Origin: Pannonibacter sp. XCT-53
Lineage (GTDB): Bacteria > Pseudomonadota > Alphaproteobacteria > Rhizobiales > Stappiaceae
Length of the DNA stretch: 64,000 nt
NCBI RefSeq assembly: GCF_009915765.1
Contig: NZ_JAABLQ010000001.1
Coordinates: 2,046,001-2,110,000 of the forward strand
Reading direction: 5' to 3'
In this document: positions 1 to 8,634 of the stretch, in pieces
How the letters are laid out: each line of letters starts with the position of its first letter
Numbering within the stretch: position 1 is the first letter of the stretch
Translations under genes and position numbers: made by a program
The notes under the pieces: generated by a model
Told to the model about the DNA's origin: nothing
The model's input: the letters and a program-made list of their open reading frames with translations, nothing else
Database searches by the model: none

Positions 1-596
1 GTGGCCTAGGAAATGCATGGCGCAGGGATTACGAAGAAACAAAACTAGGATGGGTTTGCATTCGGAACGAGAATATACACCTGGGACCCAAGTACCTGGT
101 AGCTGTCAATTTTCCACTCCAAGAGCCCAATTTTGAATACATATACAAGTACTCTTGGCGGTCAAATCGTGACCTAGTCTGTAAAATATACTCATCAATA
201 AATGGTTTTAATGTGTTTGGCGGCAGATTCTATGTGCCCGGTGTGAGATCTGGACTAACACCTGAGAGCCTGCTCGACTATTTCAACATACCGATCGACA
301 TCAGTGTGCCGTCTGGTCATGAATTCCCAATCTATGCGCCGACAGCAGGTCTCGTGCTAGGTTTGAGCTGGAGGTCGCATGAGGGTAAGGACCGAATATT
401 TCATGACATTTTAGATGAAGACGGTAAAATTGTTTCTGGATTTTTTGATTGTTCAAAGGAAATATTTGAAGTCAATTATGATTTCAATGAGTGGATTTTC
501 CAGCGCATGAATCAAGCATGTGATCAGTTTCTTTCCGATGCGCAAGACGAAGGGTGTCTTGATAAGTTTTCATTCCTTCTTGACGCGCGTAGCTGA
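1..596 (+). CDS. Unrecognised protein, 5' end outside the window
   Basis: The frame is open from the left edge (first complete codon at base 3) to TGA at 594-596, giving about 198 codons with no start needed inside the window. A GTG at 213 is only an internal codon. The visible protein is soluble-looking, rich in aromatic and acidic residues, with no signal peptide, membrane segment or motif I recognise. Its codons are rich in A and T (AAT, ATA, TTT, AAA), unlike every other gene here. I counted 104 G+C in the first 240 bases, far below the rest of the window. This suggests recent acquisition, for example from a genomic island, but no integrase, repeat or attachment site is visible. The function is unknown. 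Confidence 0.6.
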   Translation, partial: GLGNAWRRDYEETKLGWVCIRNENIHLGPKYLVAVNFPLQEPNFEYIYKYSWRSNRDLVCKIYSSINGFNVFGGRFYVPGVRSGLTPESLLDYFNIPIDISVPSGHEFPIYAPTAGLVLGLSWRSHEGKDRIFHDILDEDGKIVSGFFDCSKEIFEVNYDFNEWIFQRMNQACDQFLSDAQDEGCLDKFSFLLDARS

Positions 597-1020
597 GAGA
601 TAGCAAATTTCACCAACATCGCGTGCTTTATTAAGTGAATAATTACGTTGATGAATGGGTCGGGCCCATGCATTAACTACACAGGGCGAGTGTTCTGTAT
701 GTAAAAAGACGGTATTCACCTGACAACGCCGCGTTTTGAAGTGCGTTCAGGCGGCTCGGGTTTGTGGTTGCATTGAATCCTGTTTGGGTTCGTGTGTCAG
801 CGTCTCTCCAACTGCGTCACCGATAGAACTCCGAACCACCCGCCCTTGACATCCCCCGGCGCGCAGCCCACATCTGCGTCCGGTTCGAGGCGCCGGCCGC
901 TCGCAGGGGAAACCCGTGGTGAAGTCCTCGTGACAGCATAGGCCTGACCAGCGCATGCGCACATGGCAACGCGAGCACCCGTGGCTTTCACGCATGCTGA
1001 TGCTGATGAAGGCAATCAAG
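597..1020. other. Intergenic stretch, composition changes here
   Basis: No convincing gene is seen. The A+T-rich character of the left edge gives way to the high-GC background at about base 720. Short open frames on both strands here lack ribosome binding sites. I see no tRNA, attachment-site repeat or terminator that would mark an island boundary. Confidence 0.4.
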
Positions 1021-1491
1021 ATGACTGACATGACAGGCCCGGGACCCACCGGGGACTACAAGGCCCAGGCAAAGCGGTTGCGCAACGCCATGGCCAGCCA
1101 GGGCACGCCCATTTCCCATTCGCGCGCCCTCGAACTCATCGCCGAAGCTCATGGCGCGCGCGACTGGAACACGCTTGCCGCAAGGACCCCGGCCCTGCCG
1201 CACTCCGCACCGCGGCCGGCGACCCATCGCGCCTTCCTGCAGGTGGGGGCGAGGGTCGGCGGGCACTATCTCGGCCAGCCCTTTACCGGTGAGGTCCTTG
1301 CCGTTTCGAGCCTCGGCAATTCGGGACGCTACAAGCTGGAGATCCGTTTCGACGAACCGGTCGACGTGGTCACCTTCGACAGCTTCTCCGCCTTCCGCCG
1401 CCGCATCCGGGCAACAGTGGACGGCACCGGCACCTCGCCCCAGCGCACCTCGAACGGCCAGCCGCATCTGGTGATCGGGACGGCGGACTGA
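1021..1491 (+). CDS. Glyoxalase-related (Glyoxalase_8-like) small protein
   Basis: The protein has 156 residues. Its N-terminal part (residues about 12-52) has the pattern KAQAKRLR, then SHSRALELIAEAHG, then RDWNTLAA, which I associate with the small domain of proteins annotated as glyoxalase superfamily / glyoxalase-related. The C-terminal half (about 75-125) resembles a short beta-rich domain. No metal-binding glyoxalase residues can be assigned, so enzymatic activity is not implied. The frame is open upstream to 955, but ATG 1021 is preferred because the purine-rich GAAGG lies about 8 bases ahead and the family pattern begins soon after it. ATG 1030 is a second option. The gene stands alone, between the A+T-rich edge and a palindromic repeat. 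Confidence 0.55.
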   Translation: MTDMTGPGPTGDYKAQAKRLRNAMASQGTPISHSRALELIAEAHGARDWNTLAARTPALPHSAPRPATHRAFLQVGARVGGHYLGQPFTGEVLAVSSLGNSGRYKLEIRFDEPVDVVTFDSFSAFRRRIRATVDGTGTSPQRTSNGQPHLVIGTAD

Positions 1492-1796
1492 TCGGCCAGC
1501 CCTCAAGGCTGTCATCCCGGCCCAGCGGAGCGTCAGCGACGCGCCGAGCCGGGATCCGGACATCAGCCGCGCGAAGCGCGACACACCTGTCGGTCCCAAG
1601 TCGTATCGAGTTGACTTGGTTTTGGGCTCGCTTGCGCTCGCACAGACATGCTGGATCCCGGGTCAGGCCCGGGACAGGCCCCGGATCTGCGGTTCGCTGA
1701 CGCGCGCCTTGTCCGGAAGGACGCCAAGTGCAGAGCGGATACCAAAACAACAAAGGGCGGCCGGTGGCCGCCCTTTGCACATCTTGGAAGGCTGGT
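1492..1796. repeat. Dispersed-type intergenic palindromic repeat region
   Basis: This gap holds two nested palindromic blocks. The first (1514-1555) has arms ATCCCGGC and GCCGGGAT enclosing an inner GCGTC-AGC-GACGC hairpin. The second (about 1651-1677) is built on GGATCCCGGGTC and its imperfect complement. The GTCATCCCGG...CCGGGATCC layout is that of short dispersed repeats common between genes in alphaproteobacteria. A related block lies at 56397-56444. No gene is seen in this gap; the mmsA terminator occupies its right part. Confidence 0.55.
1741..1776 (-). terminator. Rho-independent terminator of mmsA
   Basis: A perfect 11-bp stem (AAAGGGCGGCC at 1752-1762 and GGCCGCCCTTT at 1766-1776, three-base loop) is followed on the - strand by GTTGTTTTGG. 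It begins 20 bases after the mmsA stop codon. Confidence 0.85.
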
Positions 1797-3296
1797 TCAG
1801 CGCATCGTCGGGATGACGAATTCGGCGCCGTTCTTGATGCCCGACGGCCAGCGCGAGGTGACCGTCTTGGTGCGGGTGTAGAACTTGAAGGCGTCCGGGC
1901 CGTGCTGGTTCAGGTCGCCGAAGCCGGACTTCTTCCAGCCGCCGAAGGTGTGGTAGGCGAGCGGAACCGGGATCGGAACGTTGATGCCGACCATGCCGAT
2001 GTTGATACGGGTCGAGAAGTCGCGGGCGGCGTCGCCGTCGCGGGTGAAGATCGCCGCGCCGTTGCCATACTCGTGGCTCATCGGCAGGTCGATGGCTTCC
2101 TCGTAGGTCTTGGCACGCACCACCGAGAGGACCGGACCGAAGATTTCGGTCTTGTAGATGTCCATTTCCTTGGTGACGTTGTCGAACAGGCAGCCGCCGA
2201 TGAAGTAGCCGTTCTCGTAGCCCTGCATCTTAAAGTTCCGGCCATCGACCACGAGCTTGGCGCCCTGCTCGACCCCCTTGTCGACCAGACCCTTGACGCG
2301 GGTATAGGCGTCCTTGGTGACGAGCGGACCGAAGTCGACATCATTACCGGCGGTGTAAGGTCCGATCTTCAGTGCCTCGACGCGCGGGGCCAGCTTCTCG
2401 ATCAGGCGGTTGGCGGTGTCCTCGCCGACCGGAACGGCGACCGAGATCGCCATGCAGCGTTCACCGGCCGCGCCGTAGCCGGCGCCGATCAGGGCGTCGA
2501 CGGCCTGGTCCATGTCGGCATCCGGCATGATGATCATGTGGTTCTTGGCGCCGCCGAAGCACTGCACGCGCTTGCCGGCCGCGCAACCGCGCGAGTAGAC
2601 ATACTGCGCGATCGCGGTGGAACCGACGAAGCCGACGGCCTGGATGGTCTCGTCATCGAGGATGGCGTCGACGCTGTCCTTGTCGCCGTTGACGACGTTG
2701 AGGATGCCAGCCGGCAGGCCGGCTTCCAGCATCAGCTCGGCCAGCATCATCGGCACGGACGGGTCACGCTCGGACGGCTTCAGGATGAAGGCGTTGCCGG
2801 CGGCGATGGCCGGGCAGAACTTCCACATCGGGATCATCGCCGGGAAGTTGAACGGGGTGATGCCGGCCACGACGCCCAGCGGCTGGCGCATGGAGTACAT
2901 GTCGATGCCCGGGCCGGCGCCTTCGGTGAACTCGCCCTTCATCAGGTGCGGCACACCGATGCAGAACTCGGCCACTTCCAGGCCGCGGATCACGTCGCCC
3001 TTGGCGTCCGGAATGGTCTTGCCGTGCTCGCGGGACAGGGCCTCGGCCAGCTTGTCCATGTCGCGGTGCAGGAGGTCGACGAACTTCATCAGCACGCGGG
3101 CGCGCTTCTGCGGGTTCTGGGCGGCCCAGGCCGGCTGGGCGGCTGCGGCGTTCTCGACGGCGGCACGCATCTCGGCCCTGGTGGCGAGCGCGACCTGCGC
3201 CTGCACTTCACCGGTGGCCGGGTTGTAGACGTCGGCAAACCGGCCCGACGTGCCTTCGACGTGCTTGCCGCCGATGAAATGTCCGATCTTCTTCAT
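1797..3296 (-). CDS. mmsA: Methylmalonate-semialdehyde dehydrogenase (CoA-acylating)
   Basis: The enzyme oxidises methylmalonate or malonate semialdehyde with CoA and NAD+ to propionyl-CoA or acetyl-CoA in valine, inositol and thymine/uracil breakdown. The protein has 499 residues, the usual length. It shows the ALDH fold pattern: TPFNFPAMIP near residues 147-156 with the substrate Asn150, the NAD-binding stretch around 220-226, and catalytic Cys281 in GERCMA. CoA-acylating members characteristically lack the general-base Glu of other ALDHs; here the equivalent strand reads FGGAKNH (247-253), which fits MmsA. AGGAGG precedes ATG 3296. A LysR-type regulator is divergently transcribed from the shared 194-base region, and a strong terminator follows. 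I infer control by that regulator. Confidence 0.95.
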   Translation of the reverse strand: MKKIGHFIGGKHVEGTSGRFADVYNPATGEVQAQVALATRAEMRAAVENAAAAQPAWAAQNPQKRARVLMKFVDLLHRDMDKLAEALSREHGKTIPDAKGDVIRGLEVAEFCIGVPHLMKGEFTEGAGPGIDMYSMRQPLGVVAGITPFNFPAMIPMWKFCPAIAAGNAFILKPSERDPSVPMMLAELMLEAGLPAGILNVVNGDKDSVDAILDDETIQAVGFVGSTAIAQYVYSRGCAAGKRVQCFGGAKNHMIIMPDADMDQAVDALIGAGYGAAGERCMAISVAVPVGEDTANRLIEKLAPRVEALKIGPYTAGNDVDFGPLVTKDAYTRVKGLVDKGVEQGAKLVVDGRNFKMQGYENGYFIGGCLFDNVTKEMDIYKTEIFGPVLSVVRAKTYEEAIDLPMSHEYGNGAAIFTRDGDAARDFSTRINIGMVGINVPIPVPLAYHTFGGWKKSGFGDLNQHGPDAFKFYTRTKTVTSRWPSGIKNGAEFVIPTMR

Positions 3297-3381
3297 GGGC
3301 TTCCTCCTGAGCGCGAGCCGGGTCCTCGGGAGGGGCCCGTTGTTCGCCTGGCCCTTGTCTTGCGCCTTTCTTTTTGCAAAG

Positions 3382-3461
3382 ACAACGGCGCAGTTTCCGC
3401 ATCCGTTGTGCGTGAATTATAGTGCAAGCTGGACCAGGCCGCCGTGTCGCGGCCGTGTCGC
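3382..3461. promoter_or_regulatory. Candidate operator region between mmsA and lysR-type gene
   Basis: The shared promoter region contains an inverted repeat ACAACGG (3382-3388) / CCGTTGT (3403-3409) with 14 bases between the arms, and a direct repeat GCCGTGTCGC at 3441-3450 and 3452-3461 spaced one helical turn apart (11 bp). This is the kind of architecture LysR-type regulators bind at divergent promoters. Which repeat is used is not known. Confidence 0.4.
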
Positions 3462-3490
3462 AAATTGTCCTGCAATGACCGGAGTTTGTC

Positions 3491-4372
3491 GTGGATTGGG
3501 ATGACATTCGGGTGTTTCTCGCCATCGCCCGCAGCGGCCAGATCCTGGGCGCGGCGCGCCGGCTCGGCCTCAACCACGCCACCGTCGCCCGCCGCCTGAC
3601 CGCGCTGGAAGAGGCGCTGAAGACCCCGCTGGTCGAACGCGGCACCACCGGCTGCAGCCTGACGGTCGCCGGCGAACGCTTTCTCCAGTCGGCCGAACGC
3701 ATGGAAGCGGAGTTCCAGGCCGCCCGCTCGGACCTGACCGACACGGAGATCGACGTCTCCGGCACGGTCCGCATCGGCGCGCCCGACGGCTTCGGCGTTG
3801 CCTTCCTCGCCCCGCGCCTTGGCGAACTGACCGCCCGCCATCCCGGCCTGACGATCCAGCTGGTGCCGGTGCCGCGCTCCTTCTCGCTGTCGCGGCGCGA
3901 GGCCGACATCGCGGTGACCATCGACCGGCCCGACACCGGGCGCCTGGTCGCGGCCAAGCTCGTCGACTATGCCCTCGGCCTTTATGCCTCAAGGGCTTAC
4001 GTCGAAAGGCGCGGGCTCCCCGGCCAGACTTCGGAGCTGCGGGACCATGATCTCGTCGGCTATGTCGAGGACCTGCTCTATTCGCCCTCGCTCAATTATG
4101 GCGCCGAGATCGTCCGCGACTGGTCGGCCCGGTTCGAGATCGCCTCGGCGCTCGGCCAGACCGAAGCGGTGCGGTCCGGGGCCGGCATCGGCATCCTGCA
4201 TGCCTTCATTGCCCGCAAGGACCCCTCCCTGGTGCCGGTCCTGCCGCAGGTCCGGCTGACCCGGGCCTACTGGATGGTGACGCACGAAAGCTCGCGGCCG
4301 CTGCGCCATGTGGCGGCAGTGCAGGATTTCCTGCGCGACCTCGTCACCCGCGACCGGGCGATGTTCCTGTAA
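3491..4372 (+). CDS. LysR-type transcriptional regulator
   Basis: The protein has 293 residues. An N-terminal winged helix-turn-helix (residues about 2-60: MDWDDIRVFLAIARSG, then AARRLGLNHATVARRLTALE) is followed by a periplasmic-binding-like effector domain (about 90-290). The start is GTG 3491 with GGAG six bases upstream; an in-frame ATG would remove the helix-turn-helix. It is divergent from mmsA, the usual arrangement for a LysR activator of an adjacent catabolic gene, so it probably senses an intermediate of valine or propionyl-CoA metabolism. That role is inference. The last 29 bases overlap the end of the convergent P-loop gene. Confidence 0.85.
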   Translation: MDWDDIRVFLAIARSGQILGAARRLGLNHATVARRLTALEEALKTPLVERGTTGCSLTVAGERFLQSAERMEAEFQAARSDLTDTEIDVSGTVRIGAPDGFGVAFLAPRLGELTARHPGLTIQLVPVPRSFSLSRREADIAVTIDRPDTGRLVAAKLVDYALGLYASRAYVERRGLPGQTSELRDHDLVGYVEDLLYSPSLNYGAEIVRDWSARFEIASALGQTEAVRSGAGIGILHAFIARKDPSLVPVLPQVRLTRAYWMVTHESSRPLRHVAAVQDFLRDLVTRDRAMFL

Positions 4373-4907
4373 CCGCCTGTCTGCGCTGTTCTTTTTCGAG
4401 CGCAGCCAGAAACTGCCGGACCTCCTTCAGGCGGGTGAAGCGGTGCAGGGTCAGGTGCGCCGGTGGCGATTGCCAGACCTCGAGCAGCTTCGCCCGCGAC
4501 GAATGCCGCGTGTCCCAGATGAACTTCAGGAACTCGACCGTCCGGCCGTTGAACTGCTCCGGACAGCCCTCCGGCAGGTCCGGCCGGCTCTGGCCGCGAT
4601 AGACCCAGCTGCGCCGCAGCACGCGAATTGTGCGCAAGGTCACGGGCACATCCAGCCAGATGAAGGTGTCCGCCCGGGCGATCCGTTCGGGATAGGTGCG
4701 CGAATGCCCGCCCTCGAAGATCCAGCGGTCCTGCCGGTGAACCTCGCTGCTCAGGCGGTCCTTCTCGTGCTTGCTGCGTTCCACCCACCCCGGCTGCCAA
4801 TGGATCTGGTCCATATGAAACACCGGCAGCCCGGTCCGCGTCCCCAGCTCCCGGGCCAGTGTGCTTTTTCCCGAGCCGGGGCCTCCGACAATCATCACGC
4901 GTTGCAT
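4344..4907 (-). CDS. Small P-loop NTPase, adenylate-kinase/topology-modulation (FlaR-like) type
   Basis: The protein has 187 residues from ATG 4907, which is preceded by GAGGA; the open frame extends to 4955 but without a better start. The Walker A motif GGPGSGKST lies at residues 8-16. The region HMDQIHWQPGW and later EGGHSRTYPERIARADTFIWLD match the AAA_17/AAA_18 nucleoside-kinase-like proteins often called topology modulation protein or FlaR. These are small cytoplasmic kinase-fold proteins of poorly defined substrate. The gene converges on the LysR gene with a 29-base overlap of coding ends. Confidence 0.75.
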   Translation of the reverse strand: MQRVMIVGGPGSGKSTLARELGTRTGLPVFHMDQIHWQPGWVERSKHEKDRLSSEVHRQDRWIFEGGHSRTYPERIARADTFIWLDVPVTLRTIRVLRRSWVYRGQSRPDLPEGCPEQFNGRTVEFLKFIWDTRHSSRAKLLEVWQSPPAHLTLHRFTRLKEVRQFLAALEKEQRRQAVTGTSPGRG

Positions 4908-5032
4908 GGCATCCTCGCGGAGGGTCCGCCTTCGGGGTGGAAACGGACTGTTCAATGGACAGTCGGGACAAGGCTGGCCACCTTACCCGTGAACTGTGAC
5001 AGCTGCCGAACGCGGCTGAAAGGAGACAGACC

Positions 5033-5959
5033 ATGAGCTGGTTGAATGCGCCCGACCCGGTTCCGGGGGATGCTGCAAGCTGCGATCCGATCGACACGAT
5101 CATCATGCCGCGCACGTCGGATCTCGGCGGCTTTGAAGTGCGCCGTGCCCTGCCCTCGTCGCGGCGGCGCATGATCGGCCCCTTCATCTTCTTCGACCAG
5201 ATGGGCCCGGCCGAACTGCTGGTCGGCGGCGGCGTTGATGTCCGCCCGCATCCGCACATCGGCCTTGCCACCGTCACCTATCTCTTCGACGGCGAGATCT
5301 ATCACCGCGACAGCCTTGGGTCCGACCAGCTGATCACGCCGGGCGAGCTCAACTGGATGTCGGCCGGACGCGGCATTGTCCATTCCGAGCGGGAACGGGC
5401 GGAACGCAAGCTGGCCCCACGCCCCCTGTTCGGCATCCAGAGCTGGGTCGCCCTGCCCGTGCATCTGGAGGAAACGGAGCCCGACTTTGCCCATTACGGC
5501 GCTGACCGGCTGCCGCTCCTGAACGACCAGGGCGCCACGGTGCGGCTGATCGCGGGTTCCCTCTATGGCGAGACCTCACCGGCCCGCACGGCGAGCGAGC
5601 TGTTCTACGCCGATGTCTCGCTGGAGGCGGGCGCCCGCATCCCGCTCGACGCCAGCCACGAGGAGCGGGGGCTCTACACCGTTGGCGGCGAGATCGAGAT
5701 TGCCGGCCAAACCTTCGGGCCGGCGCAGCTTCTGGTGTTCAAGCCCGGCGACCGGCTGGAGATCCGGGCGACGGCGGCCGGTCCGGCGCGGTTCATGCTT
5801 TTGGGCGGGGCGCCGATGGATGGCCGGCGCTACATCTGGTGGAACTTCGTCTCCTCGTCGAAGGAGCGGATCGAGCAGGCCAAGGAAGACTGGCGCCGCG
5901 GCCGCTTCGACATCGTGCCCGGCGACGAGAGCGAGTTCATTCCGCTGCCGGCGGACTGA
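5033..5959 (+). CDS. Pirin family protein
   Basis: The protein has 308 residues and is a bicupin. The N-terminal cupin carries the pirin metal ligands His73 and His75 (RPHPHIGL) and His117 and Glu119 ([10 protein letters not shown]). The C-terminal cupin with the YIWWNFVSS signature lies near residues 265-280, and pirins typically end soon after it. Bacterial pirins bind Fe or similar metals; some have quercetinase activity and others modulate metabolic enzymes, so the reaction cannot be assigned. AAAGGAGA lies close to ATG 5033. The last 23 bases overlap the end of the convergent DUF6030-like gene. Confidence 0.9.
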   Translation: MSWLNAPDPVPGDAASCDPIDTIIMPRTSDLGGFEVRRALPSSRRRMIGPFIFFDQMGPAELLVGGGVDVRPHPHIGLATVTYLFDGEIYHRDSLGSDQLITPGELNWMSAGRGIVHSERERAERKLAPRPLFGIQSWVALPVHLEETEPDFAHYGADRLPLLNDQGATVRLIAGSLYGETSPARTASELFYADVSLEAGARIPLDASHEERGLYTVGGEIEIAGQTFGPAQLLVFKPGDRLEIRATAAGPARFMLLGGAPMDGRRYIWWNFVSSSKERIEQAKEDWRRGRFDIVPGDESEFIPLPAD

Positions 5960-7142
5960 CCAGCGCCGAGCCATCGGTTGGGGACGGCGGCTCGCTGCCG
6001 TCCGGCGTGATGCCGACGAGCGGTGGATAGGCGGTGTCGAGCGGCGGCAGGCCCGCATCGGCCGCCGGCTCCGGCCCCGCGCCGCCCTCGGGCGGAAAGG
6101 CCACCAGCGGGCGGAACTCGATCGGACCGAAGGCCTGCACCGGTCCGCCCCCGAGCCCGTCTCCAAGTCCGTCTCCAGGCCCGTCGCCGAGCCCGTCTCC
6201 AAGCCCCTCTCTGGCGGCCCGGGTGGCGGCGGCATCCTGCGGCGCCAGCGCGGCGCCAGCCGCAGCCGGCGGCGTGCCGGCGGTCGCCTCGAACCGCGTC
6301 GGGCGGATGTGATCCGGCGGAGAGAACTCGATGATCACGTTGAGGCGATCCCGGGCGAGCGGATCCCCGGTCAGCCCCGGATCCTCGGTCGCCACCTCGA
6401 ACCGCACCCCGCGTTCCGTCAGTTCAAGGCCGCGCATGTCGGAAATCGCGCGCAGGACGGCCGGCGGAAACTCCCAGGCGTAGCGGCGCGACAGGGCATC
6501 CAGCACCTTGCGGGCCATGCTGCGCCCCTCGGCCGCCGTGCGCGGGTTGGCCGCGTTCAGCTTCAGACGCAGGTAATCGACCCGCTCGGCCGTGCCGCGC
6601 AGCAGAAAGAACAGGGTGGTCGGCTCGCGGTCGACATCCGGAGCCCCGACGCTGACGAGATCCGAGCTGCATTGCCAGCGGTCCGGACGAAAGGGCGCAA
6701 CCGTCCAGCCGGAGTTGGGCAGGCCGAGCATGGCCAGCTCCGCGCAGAGATCGCCCGGCGACCCGGCAAAGGTCAGTTTCAGCGCAGCCGGCAACTCGGG
6801 CACCGGTGCGGTCAGGCGCGCCTGGAGGTCACCGGGCAAGGGCGCCAGCGGATCAGGCAGGACAGCAGCAGGGGCGGCTGCGGGCGCGGAAGGCGGCACG
6901 CGTGCGAACTGCCAGTCGGTGGCAAGACCGCCTGCAAGGCCCGCCGCCCCGGCCAGAATCGCCACGGGCACGCTGGCCAGCACGACCTTGCGCAGGTCCC
7001 AGCGGCGCGCACGCCCGGGCACGGGCTCCGGCTCGGGCGGCGCGGCATCGCCCCAGATCATCCTGCGCTTGTCGGCGCGCATGGAGGCCCGGAACCGATC
7101 AAGCGGCCGGTAACGTCTCCTGGTCTTCTGCGCCTCTTTCAT
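5937..7142 (-). CDS. DUF6030-like membrane-anchored protein with Gly-Asp repeat
   Basis: The protein has 401 residues from ATG 7142; an upstream GTG would add 15 residues. There is a basic cytoplasmic N-terminus, one membrane segment (about residues 53-75, [20 protein letters not shown]), then a periplasmic domain (about 105-270). That domain contains [35 protein letters not shown] and a conserved-looking RYAWEFP stretch, which I associate with the rhizobial DUF6030 family. The C-terminal third is low complexity: five GLGD-type units and Pro/Ala-rich sequence. No enzyme motif is seen. It could be an envelope or exopolysaccharide accessory protein, but that is a guess. The family assignment is from memory of the pattern. 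Confidence 0.6.
   Translation of the reverse strand: MKEAQKTRRRYRPLDRFRASMRADKRRMIWGDAAPPEPEPVPGRARRWDLRKVVLASVPVAILAGAAGLAGGLATDWQFARVPPSAPAAAPAAVLPDPLAPLPGDLQARLTAPVPELPAALKLTFAGSPGDLCAELAMLGLPNSGWTVAPFRPDRWQCSSDLVSVGAPDVDREPTTLFFLLRGTAERVDYLRLKLNAANPRTAAEGRSMARKVLDALSRRYAWEFPPAVLRAISDMRGLELTERGVRFEVATEDPGLTGDPLARDRLNVIIEFSPPDHIRPTRFEATAGTPPAAAGAALAPQDAAATRAAREGLGDGLGDGPGDGLGDGLGGGPVQAFGPIEFRPLVAFPPEGGAGPEPAADAGLPPLDTAYPPLVGITPDGSEPPSPTDGSALVSPPAAE
6147..6206 (-). repeat. Five 12-bp in-frame tandem repeats
   Basis: Five consecutive 12-base units encode [16 protein letters not shown] and GLGG within the C-terminal region of the DUF6030-like protein. The units are near-identical, so the copy number may vary between strains without breaking the frame. 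Confidence 0.7.
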
Positions 7143-7204
7143 GAACTCACGACTGCCGAACGAGGATCCCGGGACCGAGCCGGGCATGCACTGCCCCGAC
7201 TATC

Positions 7205-7216
7205 CCAAGCGCTTGG
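7205..7216. promoter_or_regulatory. 12-bp perfect palindrome upstream of the M20/ABC operon
   Basis: CCAAGCGCTTGG lies 112 bases before the first start codon of the operon, in the divergent region shared with the DUF6030-like gene. A perfect self-complementary dodecamer is a plausible operator half-pair, but no regulator is adjacent. Confidence 0.25.
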
Positions 7217-7327
7217 TGCCACGCAAGGCCGGCAGAAATGCGACGCTGTCCGTTTTGCGCTTCCCTTCGTGTCAACAACCGATACACTCCTGTTAAAGTT
7301 GCGAAGGTGCTCGGACCGGAGTGATGG

Positions 7328-8608
7328 ATGCTGGCAGCGCTGCAAGCAAGAATCGAGGGCAAACGTGCCGAACTGGTGGCCCTGACGCAGGACCTGGTCC
7401 GCATTCCGACGGTCAATCCCCCCGGCGAAGATTACACGCCCTGCGCGCAGCTGATCGGTGAACGGCTGCGCCGGCGCGGCTTCGAGATCGCCTATATCCG
7501 GGCGGAGAACACGCCCGGCGACAGCGACCGCCATCCGCGCACCAATGTGATTGCCCGGCGCAGCGGCGCGCGGCCCGGTCCTTGCGTGCATTTCAATTCC
7601 CACATCGACGTGGTCGAGGCCGGACACGGCTGGACCGTTGATCCCTTTGCCGGCCTCGTGCGCGACGGCAAGGTCTACGGACGCGGCACCTGCGACATGA
7701 AGGGCGGGCTTGCCGCCTCGATCATCGCGGTCGAGGCGCTGATCGAGCTGTGGCCGGACTTTTCCGGGGCGATCGAGATTTCCGGCACGGTGGACGAGGA
7801 ATCCGGCGGGCTCGGCGGCGTCGCGCATCTGGCCCGGATGGGACTGTTCTCCAAGCCCCGCGTTGACCACGTGATCATCCCCGAACCGCTCAACAAGGAC
7901 CGGATCTGTCTTGGACACCGGGGCGTGTGGTGGGCGGAGATCGAGACGCACGGGTCCATCGCGCACGGGTCCATGCCGTTTCTGGGCGATTGCGCGGTGC
8001 GCCACATGGGCGCGGTGATGGAGGCCTTCGAGCAGGAGCTTTTCCCGAAGCTCGCGGCCAAGCACACCTCGATGCCCGTGGTGCCAGAGGGGGCAAAGTC
8101 CTCGACGCTGAACATCAACTCCATCCACGGCGGCCAGCCGGAGGGCTTCGGGGGGCTGCCGAGCCCCTGCGTGCCCGACAGCTGCCGGATGGTGATCGAC
8201 CGTCGCTTCCTGATCGAGGAACATCTCGACGAGGTGAAGGGCGAGGTCGTGGCGATCCTGGACCGGCTGAGCGCGACACGGCAAGGCTTCCGCTATTCGC
8301 TCAAGGATCTGCTGGAAGTCATTCCGACCATGACCGACCGTCAGGCCCCGGTGGTGCGGGCCGTCGCTGAGGCCATCGAGACCGTGCTGGACCGGCCGGC
8401 AGACTACGTGATCTCGCCCGGAAGCTATGACCAGAAGCACATTGCCCGCATCGGGCATCTGCATGACTGTATTGCCTATGGCCCGGGCATCCTGGACCTG
8501 GCGCACCGGCCGGACGAATTCGTGGTGATCGACGACATGGTGGACAGCGCCAGGGTGATGGCACAGGCGGCGCATGCGCTGTTGTCGGGAGCAGCGGGCC
8601 ACGGCTGA
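7328..8608 (+). CDS. M20 family deacylase/peptidase (ArgE/DapE/ACY1 type)
   Basis: The protein has 426 residues. Metal-site motifs of the M20 family are visible: SHIDVV (His92, Asp94), GTCDMKGG (Asp123) and VDEESGG (Glu157-Glu158). The last pair holds the catalytic Glu and a bridging ligand. A dimerisation (lid) domain follows at about 195-310. The family hydrolyses N-acyl amino acids or small peptides in the cytoplasm. The gene is first in an operon with a complete dipeptide-type ABC importer, starting 26 bases before the binding-protein gene, so it probably deacylates or cleaves the imported compound. CCGGAG lies seven bases ahead of ATG 7328. The exact substrate is unknown; it is not necessarily the biosynthetic ArgE or DapE. 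Confidence 0.85.
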   Translation: MLAALQARIEGKRAELVALTQDLVRIPTVNPPGEDYTPCAQLIGERLRRRGFEIAYIRAENTPGDSDRHPRTNVIARRSGARPGPCVHFNSHIDVVEAGHGWTVDPFAGLVRDGKVYGRGTCDMKGGLAASIIAVEALIELWPDFSGAIEISGTVDEESGGLGGVAHLARMGLFSKPRVDHVIIPEPLNKDRICLGHRGVWWAEIETHGSIAHGSMPFLGDCAVRHMGAVMEAFEQELFPKLAAKHTSMPVVPEGAKSSTLNINSIHGGQPEGFGGLPSPCVPDSCRMVIDRRFLIEEHLDEVKGEVVAILDRLSATRQGFRYSLKDLLEVIPTMTDRQAPVVRAVAEAIETVLDRPADYVISPGSYDQKHIARIGHLHDCIAYGPGILDLAHRPDEFVVIDDMVDSARVMAQAAHALLSGAAGHG

Positions 8609-8634
8609 CCGGCGCAACAAGGGGGGAAGAGGAC

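Noticed and set aside
597..1020. tRNA or attachment site at the composition boundary
   Set aside because: No cloverleaf-like sequence or direct repeat could be found by eye.
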